From NCBI GenBank assembly GCA_010093485.1, contig MU001499.1, positions 1,875,397 to 1,939,396 on the forward strand: a stretch of DNA of 64,000 nt, written 5' to 3'. The position numbers and the translations under genes are program-made. Under the pieces are notes generated by a model. The model searched no databases. It saw only the letters and a list, made by a program, of their open reading frames with translations, and was not told the DNA's origin. The DNA is from Karstenula rhodostoma CBS 690.94 (taxonomy: Eukaryota > Ascomycota > Dothideomycetes > Pleosporales > Didymosphaeriaceae). Positions 24,001 to 35,302 of this stretch are shown here, one piece after another. Within the stretch, counting starts at the first letter, position 1, and each line of letters opens with the position of its first letter.

Positions 24001-24631
24001 GCAGCGGTGGTGTGTGGAACTGCGATTCGTTTGGAGGACTCATGGTAGAGGCGTAGCCATTGCTCATGCTGTTATGGCGAGAGGCGTGGGGGTCAGGGTT
24101 CGAAGGCCAAGAACTTGGACCGCCATGCTCCATGCCTTGCGGTGCAGTGGAATCCGCACGCTTGACGTCGATGTTGATGCTGAGACTAGGAGTGGGTCTC
24201 GATTCTTGCGAGAGGTGAAGTTGTGGCGGTGGTGCTGCGCTGTAAGAGCGGATGGTATCCTGCGGTACGTGTGGTAGTCGAGCAGGAAGGGTCACCGGAG
24301 TGCCGGGGAGGCCATGAGGACGGTGGCCAGGCGACGAGATGCTGCTCCTGGGGTCGGGAAGATGGCGGATATCCGAGGGCGGAAGGGAGGGTGAAGGTTG
24401 AGGTGGGCCGTAGGGTCCAGGAGCGGGAGACGGATAGGTATGCGAGGGATGTGGTAGGTTGTGAGACGGGAAGATGCGCGGCGGTGGGGGTGAGGAAGCC
24501 TGAGCCGAAGTGGGATGTGATGGGTGTCGGGCAGCAGGCGGCTGAGGAGGGGGAAGGCCGTTATAGACGGGATTGACCGAATCCAAACGGGGCCTCTTGT
24601 GGGTGTGCGCGTCCGGATCAACGCCGTCCAT
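21076..24631 (-). CDS. Zn2Cys6 fungal transcription factor
   Basis: Four exons on the minus strand (23772-24631, 22090-23721, 21350-22042, 21076-21301) with introns of 47-50 nt keep frame and give 1136 residues. Residues 1 to about 245 are rich in Pro, Ser and His. The zinc cluster spans Cys252, 255, 262, 268, 271 and 278 with spacing C-x2-C-x6-C-x5-C-x2-C-x6-C. It binds two zinc ions and contacts DNA through the basic RSRKQK loop. After it comes a short helical stretch (SVNSISDTLKDFVANF) that may dimerise. The fungal-specific regulatory domain follows, with LWELYRSYQDNIHNLHPFL, SLRNAIILLVLALGKVC and YLGQFGRVLESWSW. Targets cannot be told. It is transcribed divergently from the P450 gene across 3.4 kb, but regulation of that gene is only a possibility. 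Confidence 0.92.
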
Positions 24632-25237
24632 CCTTATATCAGACGACGTTTCCGCTCAGGCCATGCGGGCGCGATTCCGTCACTGGCTGGTATATCACTG
24701 CGGCGTACTCACAGACAGAGGGCAACAGCTCGGCAGGGCTGGGGCTCGGAGCAATGACCTCGCCGTGGGTGCGGCGAGAGCAGCAACGCTGGAGGGGATC
24801 GGCCAGCACGTCAACGGTGGAGTGGGCAGCAGAGGTCTGTCGGTGGACCAATCCGCGTCATCACTTGGGGGAGAGAGGAGTTTGACAAGCGTCGCAGGAG
24901 ACTGGGAGAGCACCTGACGAGGCACAGGAGGCTCCGAGCTGCGTAGGGCAGAGCGAGCGGCGGGCGCGATGCAGAGGCGGGAGCTGGTCAAGCCGCGCGA
25001 GGAGGACCCAGTCCTGAAGGCAAGCTTACCATGGAGGCGGAGACGTTGCTGGAAGCAGGCAAGAGCGTCGACGAGTCTTCTAGCGAGCGAGGTTGCAGCG
25101 CTGAGACGGGCGGGCGCTGGCAGTGGGCAGGGCAGGCAATGCGACGACGTTTGGCGCTCTGGCGCTGGCTTGGTAGCGTGGAGGGTGGCTGCTGGCCGGG
25201 CCGTGCACCGAACGAGAGGGCACTTGGCTAGCCGCGG

Positions 25238-25282
25238 GCAGGGAAGCAGGGAAGCAGGGCAGCAGGGCAGCAGGGCAGCAGG
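25238..25282 (+). repeat. AGCAGGG-type 7-mer repeat
   Basis: About six tandem copies of a heptamer varying between AGCAGGG and AGCAGGGA/C forms, purine rich on the plus strand. Confidence 0.75.
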
Positions 25283-25299
25283 CCGCGTGGGCAGGGGCG

Positions 25300-25362
25300 G
25301 CGACGACGAGGACGACGACGAGGGCGCGACGCGACGAGACGAGACGAGACGAGACGACAGCG
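25300..25362 (+). repeat. GACGA-type triplet and pentamer repeats
   Basis: A run of GAC/GAG triplets passes into about five tandem GACGA pentamers. The plus strand is almost all purine plus C. Confidence 0.75.
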
Positions 25363-25454
25363 GGCCCTGGGCCAGTGGGCGGGCGGCGGCAGGCAGGCAC
25401 CGGACGGGCTGGGCGCTGGGCGCTGGGGGGGCTGGCTGGGCGACCGTCGAGGGG

Positions 25455-25475
25455 CAGATGCAAGCAAGCAAGCAA
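25455..25475 (+). repeat. AAGC tetranucleotide repeat
   Basis: About four tandem copies of GCAA/AAGC followed by a GAGA run. Confidence 0.75.
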
Positions 25476-25496
25476 GAGAGAGACCACAGACGGACG

Positions 25497-25552
25497 GTGG
25501 AGACTGGAGACTGGAGACCGGAGACCGGAGGCTGGAGGCTGGAGGCTGCAGT
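25497..25552 (+). repeat. GGAGACT/GGAGGCT heptamer repeat
   Basis: About seven tandem heptamers change along the run from GGAGACT through GGAGACC to GGAGGCT. The pattern suggests sequential expansion with point changes. Similar heptamers recur at about 25560-25580. Confidence 0.8.
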
Positions 25553-26969
25553 CGGTGTCGCGAGGCTGGAGGCTGGAGTCGGTGTCGCGGGCAGCCGCTC
25601 GCTGGACAGTGGACGGCGGCAGCGTGGCCCGCCCGGTGGAGGAGACGCCAACTCGAATCTGCGTGCCAGTTGCCAGGGCGAGTGAAAATGAGCAAGCACC
25701 CGCGATTCACGCCTGGCCTGATGACTGGAGACTGCAGGATGCTCGCTTGACGCCTCGTCCATCACCGTACCCAGGCCCGGAGTGCTGGAAGGGCCGGACT
25801 CGCAGCGCGCGCCGTGCCTCAGGCGCCCGCGCTTGCCCGGCGCACCTGAACAGACGCAGCGTGCAGTGCAGACCGTGGACGACAACAGACCCCATCGCAC
25901 AGCCAGCGCTGCCCTTCCCGCACGCCTGCACTCCTGCCCGTGACGGCAGCCGGGCCCAGCGTGCGACAGCCTGGGGGCCTCCATGGCCGTCCACGGCAGC
26001 AGTGCGCTCTCCTCCGCGTCGCGCCCATCGCATCGCATCGCATCTTGCATCGCAGCAGCACGGTTGCTTCCCCCCCACCGGCCGGTGTCGCATCGGAAGA
26101 GCTCGCAGCGCACCATGGCCACAACCAATTGCGCGCGCGAGGCAGAACCGTAGTGTTGCGAGATTGCCAGTGCAACTGTGCATGAAACTTGTGTGCGTGA
26201 AATTGAGAGGGTGCCGTCGAGGGCCCCTGACGGATCATGGGTCATGCTGCGCTCCTAGCCCCGTCCAACGAGGCTTCGAGAAGGCCGCTGGAAGTGATGC
26301 GCGGCTGGTGGCGGGCGGGCACTGAGTCGCTAGAGCCTGGCCATCACTCTCCTGTCCGCGCGGTGAATGCTTGCTGCGGGCGCTGGCGCTGGCGACGGAG
26401 AGACTGCCATGGACAATAGACCGCGTCGGCGCCGTCGTTTCGGCGACTCAGTCCTCGCCGCTGGCGTCAAGACCCGGTAGTGTGCCCGAGATCGACAGCT
26501 TTGGGCATCGAGACATGGGCGTCTTGGTTTTAGTGATGGGCGCTCGTCCAAGATGGATGCCATGGCGACGACGGGCGCTCTTCGCGCAACATGTCGCCGG
26601 CAAAGGACCGGTCAACTAGGTACCGCAGCACCTCGAGTGTGGCAGGGGAGCTGTCAGGCGCGCCACGCCCCGGGCATTCTGTATACAGCAGAGAAAACAC
26701 GGTGCAGGGGGGCCGGCTGGTGTAGCATGCAACGTCCAGGCATGGTGCGGTGACATGCAGCGAGAGACGGTCGAAGAGTCAGTTGCAAAGTGCACAGCAC
26801 CGGCCCAAGTCAGCTGCCCTCGACGGCGTCCAAGCGGGCCTAGTCAGTCGCTCGGAGACGGGCCAGCCTCACCTTCTCTTTTGTCTCTGTTCACCGCAAC
26901 GACGGCAAGAGCGGCGAGCACTGTTCGAACTTTTCAAACTCAATAAACATGACATCTGAGGCCTCACGC

Positions 26970-27035
26970 CTCACCCTTGACCCTTGACCCTTGGCCTTTC
27001 ACCCTTGACCCTTGACCCTTCACCCTCCACCCTCT
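26970..27035 (+). repeat. ACCCTTG heptamer repeat
   Basis: About seven imperfect tandem copies of ACCCTTG lie just upstream of the P450 gene region. The unit differs from the usual fungal telomere repeat CCCTAA, so it is not taken as telomeric. Confidence 0.75.
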
Positions 27036-28014
27036 CCCAGCGCCAGACCCATCTCATCTCACCTCGCCCAGGCCCAGGCTGCTTCAAGATAACGACGGGC
27101 CACGTGGACGACGGCGGCGTGCCACGAGGGACCAGGGGCGCCCTCACAGACTCCCGGACTCACAGACTCACAGATTGATTGCAGAGAAACACGTCCAAAC
27201 GGCAAACACTCCGACAAAGACGGGTCGAAACGCCGCCAGGCCACCTTGGGCGCAGCGGGCGTGGCTGCAGATAGATGTACATCGACCAGGTACATGGCTG
27301 CACAGGTACCGAAGGGGAGCCCGCAAGAACCGACTTCTCGCCTCGCCCTCAGTCCACCACGCCTCGACCCTGGCCAACAGGCAGGTATCGCGGCCTCCTG
27401 AGCAGCGGACATGCTCGCCCGCTGTGCTTTCCATCCGAGGCGCTCAGCGCGGCCATGCTCTGCGATGGCGACGCCGTGTCTGAGTGGCTTGATTCGCCGT
27501 GCCTCCTGCAGCCGTCGTGTTCATGGTCGGCAACTCAAGCCAGACCAACAGAGACGAGCCTGCCATTCACACAGTACTGCCGTGCAAGCATGTCGGATGT
27601 CCTGTTACTAATCCGACAGCCTCGGGAACTAGCCCCAACCGTTCTCGCATCACTCGCCCGCCTTGCCATCAAGATAGCCATGCCGCTCGTTTACCACCAC
27701 TTGCGAAGACGACCGCGCCGTTGCCATTTCACCGTAGATGTAAACAATCAAGTCTCCGTACACTGTGCTTCTGTTCTGTGGGCGCCAATCGCCACAGCCG
27801 GCGCTCTTGTAGGAGCAAGCGACATGCGGGGCTCAAACGTACTTGATGCACGGAAACGTGACCTCCTGACATCACGACCGCAACATTTGGCCACGATGCA
27901 ATTTTGACGCTTTTCCGTCGTCACCCCCCAATGTGCAGTCGCATACACCGCTGAGCCTCCTTGCTTTTCCCTTTTCGCACCCATCAGCCCCTGCCGCACA
28001 AGGCCGGGTATCCG

Positions 28015-30071
28015 ATGGCTTACCTCTTCGCGTGGAGCGCTATCGCTTGCGTGCTGTTGTACCAAGGCCTCACCACCTATCAACGCCTCAGGCGCAATAT
28101 CGCAATCGCCAAAAGCTCCGGCATTGCCTATGTTGTACTACCGGTGCATGTGTTCAGCGTGCCTTGGCTTGCAACCTACTATCTATGGATCCCGATAGTG
28201 AACAAACTTCCTGCCTCGTTCAAAGGACTGTGGCTCGAGTACGTGTCATTCCCGTATATAATATTCCGACAAACACTCACTGCCGGTCCCTAGGCTCCTG
28301 GATCCCGAATGGGCTCACAGGCTTGGCCACGGGCCCTTCGAGAAGATAGGCTCGGATGTCTTTCTCATGGTGTCTCCGTCCAAAATCATGGCCTTTGTCG
28401 CCGACGCCGAGGTTGTTACTCAAATTACTACGCGGCGAAATGACTTCCCCAAGCCACTTGAAATGTATACTCGTCTCGACCTCTACGGCAAGAACCTAGT
28501 ATCGACTGAAGGTGCCGATTGGCGTATGCACAGAAAACTCACCGCGCCAAGCTTTGGAGAACGCAACAATGAGCTTGTGTTCACCGAGACCTTGCACCAC
28601 ACAGATGCTCTGCTTCGAATGTGGAAGCCTGATGCGAACCACAATAGAACTCTTACTGACCCTGGCAATGATACCATGAGCTGGGCTCTTTACATCATTA
28701 GCGGTGCAGGATTCGACATTCGAGTGACTTGGCCGCATGAAGAGGGCAAGAATCAAGTCGACCAAGCAGATGGAGCCGACTCAGGATTCACAGGGTCCCA
28801 GCCGCCGCCGGGGCATACGATGAACTACCGTGAGGCTCTCAGTGAACTTCTTCACAACATCATGTGGACTTTCATTGGTCCCCCATCCGTTCTATGTGAG
28901 TTCGATTGGATCCAGTTGCGTGTCAGGAGATACACCTCTCGCGTTGATTTCCCCACACCCGGTGACATGGAAATCTCACTTGGACGAGCACTAACTCCTG
29001 ACAGTGAAATCACCCATCAAGGTCCACCGCAAAGTAGGGCGTGCCATGTCCGAATGGGGCAATTATATGGACGAGATCTTACAGCTCAAAAAGGATCAGT
29101 TATCATCCGGCCAAGACGCCAACGGCATGGACCTCTTCCGTGCCCTCATTCGAAACTCGGGCATAATGGACGAGGAGCAGACCACCATCCAAAAGTCCGA
29201 TCTCCTAGGTAACGCCTTCGTCCTCATGCTCGCAGGCCACGAAACCACCGCGAACGCTCTCCACTACTCCCTCATCTTCCTCGCCATGCGCTGGTCCTCG
29301 CAGAAGAAACTGCAGGACGACATCGACGAGGTAATCCAGGGCCGCCCCGTCTCCGAGTGGAAGTACGAAGAAACCTTTCAAAAGCTCTTCAACGGCATGC
29401 CAGCGGCCGTCATGAACGAGACCCTCCGCATCCTGACGCCCATCAACAACATCCCCAAGTCCACGGCCCCCGGCCGCCCGCAGCAGTTCACCATGCGCGG
29501 CGAGCAGTACACCATGCCCGGGGGAACGCAAATCTCGCTCTGCTGCGCCATCCACAAGAACCCGCGATACTGGCCCGCGCCGCCGGGCGAGGAGGTCGTC
29601 AACGGCATCCCGGACGCGCAGCGCTTCCGCCCGGAGCGCTGGCTCAGCAAATCCGCGACGGCCGAGTCCTTCGCTGACATTGCCTACGACGACGAAGAGC
29701 TGCGCGGCCCCTCTGGCGAAGACACGTCGTCGAACCTGTTCAGGCCCGTCAAGGGGTCGTACATACCCTTCAGCGACGGGTTCCGGTCGTGCATTGGGCG
29801 GCGGTTCGCGCAGGTGGAGCTGCTGACTGCGTTCGCGGTCCTCTTCACGCAGTACAGCGTTGAGCTTGCGGTGGACGAGTGGGCTAGCGACGAGGAGGTG
29901 GAGGCGATGGATGAGCAGGGGAGAGAGGCGGTGTGGAGGAAGGCGGCGGACCGCGCGTGGTGGCTGCTGAAGAAGAAGACGGCGAGTATTATTACGCTGC
30001 AGCTGAGGGGGCATACGATTCCTATACGGCTTGTGAAGAAGGGGGGGGAGCGCCTGAAGTTCGATTATTGA
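28015..30071 (+). CDS. Cytochrome P450 monooxygenase
   Basis: Three exons (28015-28238, 28294-28895, 29005-30071) give 630 residues, long for a P450. The N-terminus MAYLFAWSAIACVLLYQGL is a likely ER membrane anchor. Diagnostic motifs are the I-helix oxygen-binding AGHETT from residue 352, the K-helix E414-T-L-R417, the PERW block (FRPERW), and the heme loop FSDGFRSCIG with the iron-ligand Cys538. The C-helix WRMHRK is also present. Introns are 55 and 109 nt. The longer one is supported because joining VL to LKSPIKVHRKVG restores the family pattern. The substrate and CYP family cannot be told. No other biosynthetic gene is next to it, so a secondary-metabolite cluster is not supported. Confidence 0.93.
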
Positions 30072-30675
30072 ACTGTGCTGGGTTCGAAGATTTGGTTGTT
30101 CTGAGAATTTATTATTCCAATATACAAGTACATGTACACCGAATATGTCCGAGTATGCTACAAATGTCCTCAATCATCTAAACACATGTCCATTTAGTTT
30201 TATTAGCTACCCCTGCTTGATCGGAGAAGTATAGGGCAATAGGGTTGTGCACAATCCTCCGCAAGCTATGCAGCAGTGGTAGTGTTGAAGTTATAGGTCA
30301 CGTCTGTACGTGGTGCTGACCCCGCCTGATGGAGCGCGGAGGTGCCACACCGTGGCGGTGCACGGTGGCGTCACACTGCGAACACCTGGAGGCACAACGC
30401 AACGATATCCGCACCTCAAGAACCCAGCGAAGTAGAAAAACCCCCCTTGTACCTACCTCTTCTCGCTCACCTCATATACCCACGCACACCTATACCCTCC
30501 GCACGCGCCCCAATGCAGCGCTGAACCCAACAGGCGCCGGGGCCGAAAGCTACACGTTGCAACATCTTTTTCCCACCCGGAGCTGACCACGCACCCCCAC
30601 CACCAACGCTCTGCTTGCTGGTCTCGCTGAGAGCTTATCCCGAGCTTCGCGCAGCTTCTCATTTCGTGTGGCGCG
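30072..30675. other. Spacer between P450 and UGGT genes
   Basis: About 600 bp between two plus-strand genes. It should hold the P450 3' region and the UGGT promoter. No repeat or extra gene is recognised. Confidence 0.4.
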
Positions 30676-33600
30676 ATGCGGGCGTTCAATGGGCTGCTGG
30701 ATGCGCGGGGTCTGGTGCTGCTGAGTGCATCGAGACACCTGTGTGCCCTCGCGGGACCGACGATCAATGTTGCGTTGCGCGCCTCGTTCAATGCTGCGCC
30801 CTACCTCGTGGAACTATTGTACGTAATGTGTCTCGGGGGGATATGGCAGATGGCTGACAGTCCGCAGAGAAACCGCCGCAGAGGAGAATACTACCGCGTA
30901 CTTTCCCCTCCTCGACCGCATAGCTGACGGCTACTTCGACGCTGCGAAGACGGATAGGGAGTTGTTTGCGTCGTTTGTGGAGCTGCTGCAGAGTGAGCGT
31001 CATATCGCGGACCCTGAGACGCTGTCGTCGTTCCAGTTTGCGCTGTCGATGCGGTCGGCTGCCCCGCGGATAGAGGCGCATTATCAGTTCTACAACACCT
31101 CGGTGTTGCCGTCGTTGCAGGGCGAGCAGGGCCTGGACTGTGATACGTGGGTGGCGTTTGGGGGGAAGCAGTATTGCTCCCCGCAGTTGGAGGAGAGCCA
31201 GAGGAGTGTGAAGGGCGAGCGGTGGGTATACTGCGGATATGTGGGTGGACTGGACTGATGTTTGAACAGGTCGTACGAACTGCCCTTCGACCGGATACTG
31301 GGGAACAGCTCGCATGCTCTGCCTGCGATTCTCTATGCCGATATTACGGTCCCCGCGTTTGCGAAATTCCACAAGACGCTGAGCAAGACTGCGCAGGAGG
31401 GGAAGACGTCGTACCGTGTACGACACAAGCCGTCTGCGAATGCGTCCAAGACCCCGCTGGTGGTGAACGGCTACGGCGTTGCGCTGCAACTGAAGAGGAC
31501 CGACTACATTGTCATTGACGACCGGGCGCCCGCTGAGCAGGGAGAGAAGCAGACGTCGCTGGACGCGGAGCTAAACGATGACGCAGACGTGTCGGATTTG
31601 AAGCCGCTTGCCAAAGACGAGGTTGCGGCTCTTGGAGTGAAAGCCGCCAGCTTTGTGATGAAGAGCGACAGCCCCATGGACACGCTATTGAAGCTTGTGC
31701 AGGACTTCCCCAAGTACTCGTCCTCCATCGTGGCCCACGATGTTTCGGAGGAATTTGTCGAGGAACACGAGTACAACCGCATGCAACTCCTCCCCGCTGG
31801 TATGAATATTCTGTGGATCAACGGTGTACAAGTTCCCGTTCGCGATATCAACCCTTTTGCTCTCCTTGAGCACCTGCGCCGAGAACGTAGTCTCGTCAGC
31901 GGTGTTCGCAGCCAGGGTCTTTCCGGCCCCGATGCCATCTCCCTGCTCTCCCATTCCGCCATCACAGAAACCCAGTCAGAAGACGAGCCCCAGCGATACG
32001 ACTTCCGCGACGAGATCGAAGGCGGCAATGTCATCGTCTGGATGAACAACATTGAAGAGGACGCCAGGTACGAGACCTGGCCCTCGCAGACCCAGGCCTT
32101 GCTGCAAAGGACCTACCCAGGACAGTTGCCATCAGTCCGTCGAGACATTCACAACGCTATCATGCCGGTTGATTTTACGGCCAAGGACGATGTGTTCATG
32201 GTCATCGAGACGGTGCTGAGTTTGATCAAGCGCGGCATCCCGATAAGATGGGGTCTCGTCCCGCTGAGTAACACGCAAGGCGCTGCTGATCAGGCGAAGG
32301 TCGTCTATCATCTTCTTGACAACTATGGTCTGAGCACATTGACCCAATATCTCGATGCTTCTCTCGAAGCAAAGAAGTTGGCTCAGCCCGACAAAGCCGT
32401 GTTCGACGCCACCGTCAAAGAAGCTACTCTCCATGCCGAACGTGAAGCCCTTGAGCTCGCGGACGTACTGAGCTCGGAGGGCGTAGCACAACGCGTAGAA
32501 GGTGCACAAAAGTACCTCGCACGTTTGGCCGCTGATGGCCCAAGCGCTCCCACTTTCATCAACGGCGTGGCCATCGCAAAGGATGACACATGGCTACAGT
32601 ACATGAGTCAACGCATTAGCACCGATCTTCGCCAGATCCAGCAGCTCGTCTTCGAAGACACACTGAATGACGATAGCTGGATCCCCCAGTACTTCCTGTT
32701 CCAGGCTGCGACCAAGCGCAATCCGCTCATAATCCCCGAGAACGAGAAGAACATCACGCTTATCGACATGGCAGAGTTTGAGCAGGAGCATGGCGCGGTC
32801 TTCAATGTGCTGCCGCGCGTGCAGGCTGCCGAATCCGCCAGCAAGGAAGACTGGGCCCATGTTACGCTCGTTGGAGATTTCGATTCCGACTCTGGATTGA
32901 CTCTGCTCAAGTCGGTGGCTCAGTATCGTGAGGAGAACCCGAATGTCGAAGTCGTGCTTCTGCATAACCCACAAACGGGAGCCGATACGTCTAGCGCTTC
33001 GGAAGATATCTTAGAAGCCTGGGTCAAATCACTCCACGATCTCAGCATCGAACAGCTGCAGGAAATCGTGGCACATGAGCCCAGCTTCTCGCCTACTTTG
33101 GGCAATGTGACGCTCTTCTGGAAAGCTGCACAACCCATCTATGACGCATTGGGTCTTCAGCCCGGACAGCACGGTGTCCTGGTCAATGGTCGCTTCGTCG
33201 GACCTATTGCGAAGGAGAATCCCTTCTCCAAGTCCGACTTCGAAACGTTGGTTACTTATGAGACGAGAAAGCGTATCGAGCCGCTCAGCAAGGCGCTCAA
33301 GTCGCTTGAACTTACGGACAAGGTCAAGTCTCCGCTCGACGTAGCCAAGATCCAGTCACTTGTCGCGCTTTCTACGGTCTCGGATGTTCCGGACGGCATC
33401 TTCGAGTCCGCATCCACTCTCAGGATCGACCGATTCAAACAGTGGAACGATGCTCACACAGCAATAGTAAAGGGTGACAACGATACCGCCATCATCCAGA
33501 TCGTTGCCTCAATCGACCCCGCGACCGAGCTGGCACAGAAATGGGTGCCCATATTGAAGGCACTGTCAGACATGGACGGTGTTCATCTGAAGCTGTTCCT

Positions 33601-35302
33601 CAACCCCAAGCAGATGCTGTCCGAGCTCCCCGTGAAGCGGTTCTACCGATATCTACTCGACTCGAGGCCCTCCTTCAACGAGGATGGCTCTGTCGACAGC
33701 CTGGAAGCCCACTTCTCCGGCATTCCGAAAGAGGCATTGCTCAATCTGGGCATGGACGTTCCTCCATCCTGGCTTGTTGCACCCGAGGAGTCCATTCACG
33801 ATTTGGACAATATCAAGCTCAGTTCTTTACCTGCAGGCTCCAACATTGATGCCATCTACGGCCTCGAAAGCATTCTCATCGAAGGCCACTCGCGCGACAC
33901 AAGCAATGGCGGTCAGCCACCTCGTGGCGCTGAGGTCGTTCTCGCTACTGAGAAGGACCCGCACTTCGCTGATACCATCATCATGGCCAACTTGGGATAC
34001 TTCCAGTTCAAAGCCAATCCCGGCTTCTACAACATCCACCTGAAAGCCGGTCGCAGTTCAGAGATCTTCAGCTTCGACAGCGCCGGTCCCGCTGGCTGGG
34101 CACCAGTCCCTGGTGACGAAACTCGCGAAATCGCCTTGATGTCTTTCCAAGGCCTGACGCTGTTCCCGCGCCTGTCGCGAAAGCCAGGCCAAGAGACTGC
34201 TGACGTCCTCGCTGCCGACGACTCCCTCGCGGTGGAACTCATGGAAAAGGGTACGCAGAAGGTTAACAAGCTTCTCAGCAAAGTAGGTCTAAACTTCAAC
34301 GCCGACAAGGCCATCAAGAAGGGTACCTCTCTCTTCCAGTCTTCCAAGTCCTCCGGCAAGGGCGTGCAGGCCGAGATCAATATCTTCTCCGTCGCGTCCG
34401 GCCACCTCTACGAGCGCATGCTCAACATCATGATGCTCTCGGTGATGAAGCACACGTCGCACACGGTCAAGTTCTGGTTCATCGAGCAATTCCTCTCGCC
34501 TTCATTCAAGTCGTTCCTCCCGCACATGGCGGCCGAATACGGCTTCGACTATGAAATGGTGACGTACAAATGGCCGCACTGGCTGCGCGCACAGTCGGAA
34601 AAGCAGCGCGAGATCTGGGGCTACAAGATCCTCTTCCTAGACGTGCTCTTCCCACTCGACCTGGACAAAGTCATATTCGTCGACGCCGACCAAATCGTTC
34701 GCACTGACATGCACGAGCTCGTCACCTTCGACCTCGAAGGCGCCCCCTACGGCTTCACGCCCATGTGCGACTCGCGCACAGAAATGGAAGGCTTCCGCTT
34801 CTGGAAGACAGGCTACTGGGCCAACTTCCTGCGCGGCCGCCCCTACCACATCTCCGCCCTCTACGTCGTCGACCTCGCGCAGTTCCGCCGGCTCGCCGCG
34901 GGCGACCGCCTCCGCCAACAATACCACAGCCTCTCGGCCGACCCCGCCAGCCTCTCCAACCTCGACCAGGACCTCCCCAACAACATGCAGTTCAACCTCG
35001 AGATCAAATCCCTGCCGCAGGAGTGGCTGTGGTGCGAGACGTGGTGTAGCGACGCGAGTCTGAAGGATGCGAAGACAATCGATCTGTGTAATAATCCGCA
35101 GACGAAGGAGCCGAAGTTGGAGCGCGCGAGGAGGCAGGTGCCCGAGTGGAATGTGTATGATGAGGAGGTTGCGGGGCTGGCGAGGAGGGTGAGGGGTGAG
35201 AGTGGGGAGGGGGAGGGGGAGGGGGGCGTGGATGTGCAGGAGGAGTTGCAGATTGAGGAGAAGAGGAGGGCGGATGAGGAGAGGAGGAGGGATGAGCTGT
35301 AG
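30676..35302 (+). CDS. gpt1: UDP-glucose:glycoprotein glucosyltransferase (UGGT)
   Basis: Three exons (30676-30818, 30868-31221, 31270-35302) give 1509 residues, the usual UGGT size. Family knowledge: the enzyme senses misfolded glycoproteins in the ER lumen and re-glucosylates their N-glycans so that calnexin rebinds them. Seen here: a modestly hydrophobic N-terminal leader, then VALRASFNAAPYLVELL and ENTTAYFPLLDRIADGYFD. A long folding-sensor region with thioredoxin-like modules follows. The GT24 catalytic domain runs from about residue 1200 (INIFSVASGHLYERML) to 1470. The metal-binding motif is Asp1304-Ala-Asp1306 in VIFVDADQIVRTDM, and LDQDLPNN and WLWCETWC follow. An acidic and basic low-complexity tail ends in RDEL, a plausible variant of the HDEL retrieval signal. 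Both introns are about 48-49 nt. Confidence 0.95.

Larger units (their letters stand above)
24632..28014. other. Divergent spacer rich in purine microsatellites
   Basis: The 3.4-kb spacer between the transcription factor and the P450 is G+C rich and holds several short tandem repeats, listed separately. The long minus-strand frame at 24695-26245 is Ser/Ala/Pro/Arg rich and mirrors the repeats. I do not call it a gene. Both promoters, and perhaps long 5' leaders, must lie here. Confidence 0.45.

Noticed and set aside
24695..26245. 516-codon minus-strand open frame
   Set aside because: It is dominated by Ser, Ala, Pro, Arg and Cys, mirrors the G+C-rich microsatellites, has competing long frames on the other strand, and shows no domain.
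26970..27035. Interstitial telomere
   Set aside because: The unit ACCCTTG does not match the usual fungal telomere repeat and is short and imperfect.
29205..30173. 322-codon minus-strand frame across the P450
   Set aside because: It is the antisense shadow of the strongly supported P450 exon.
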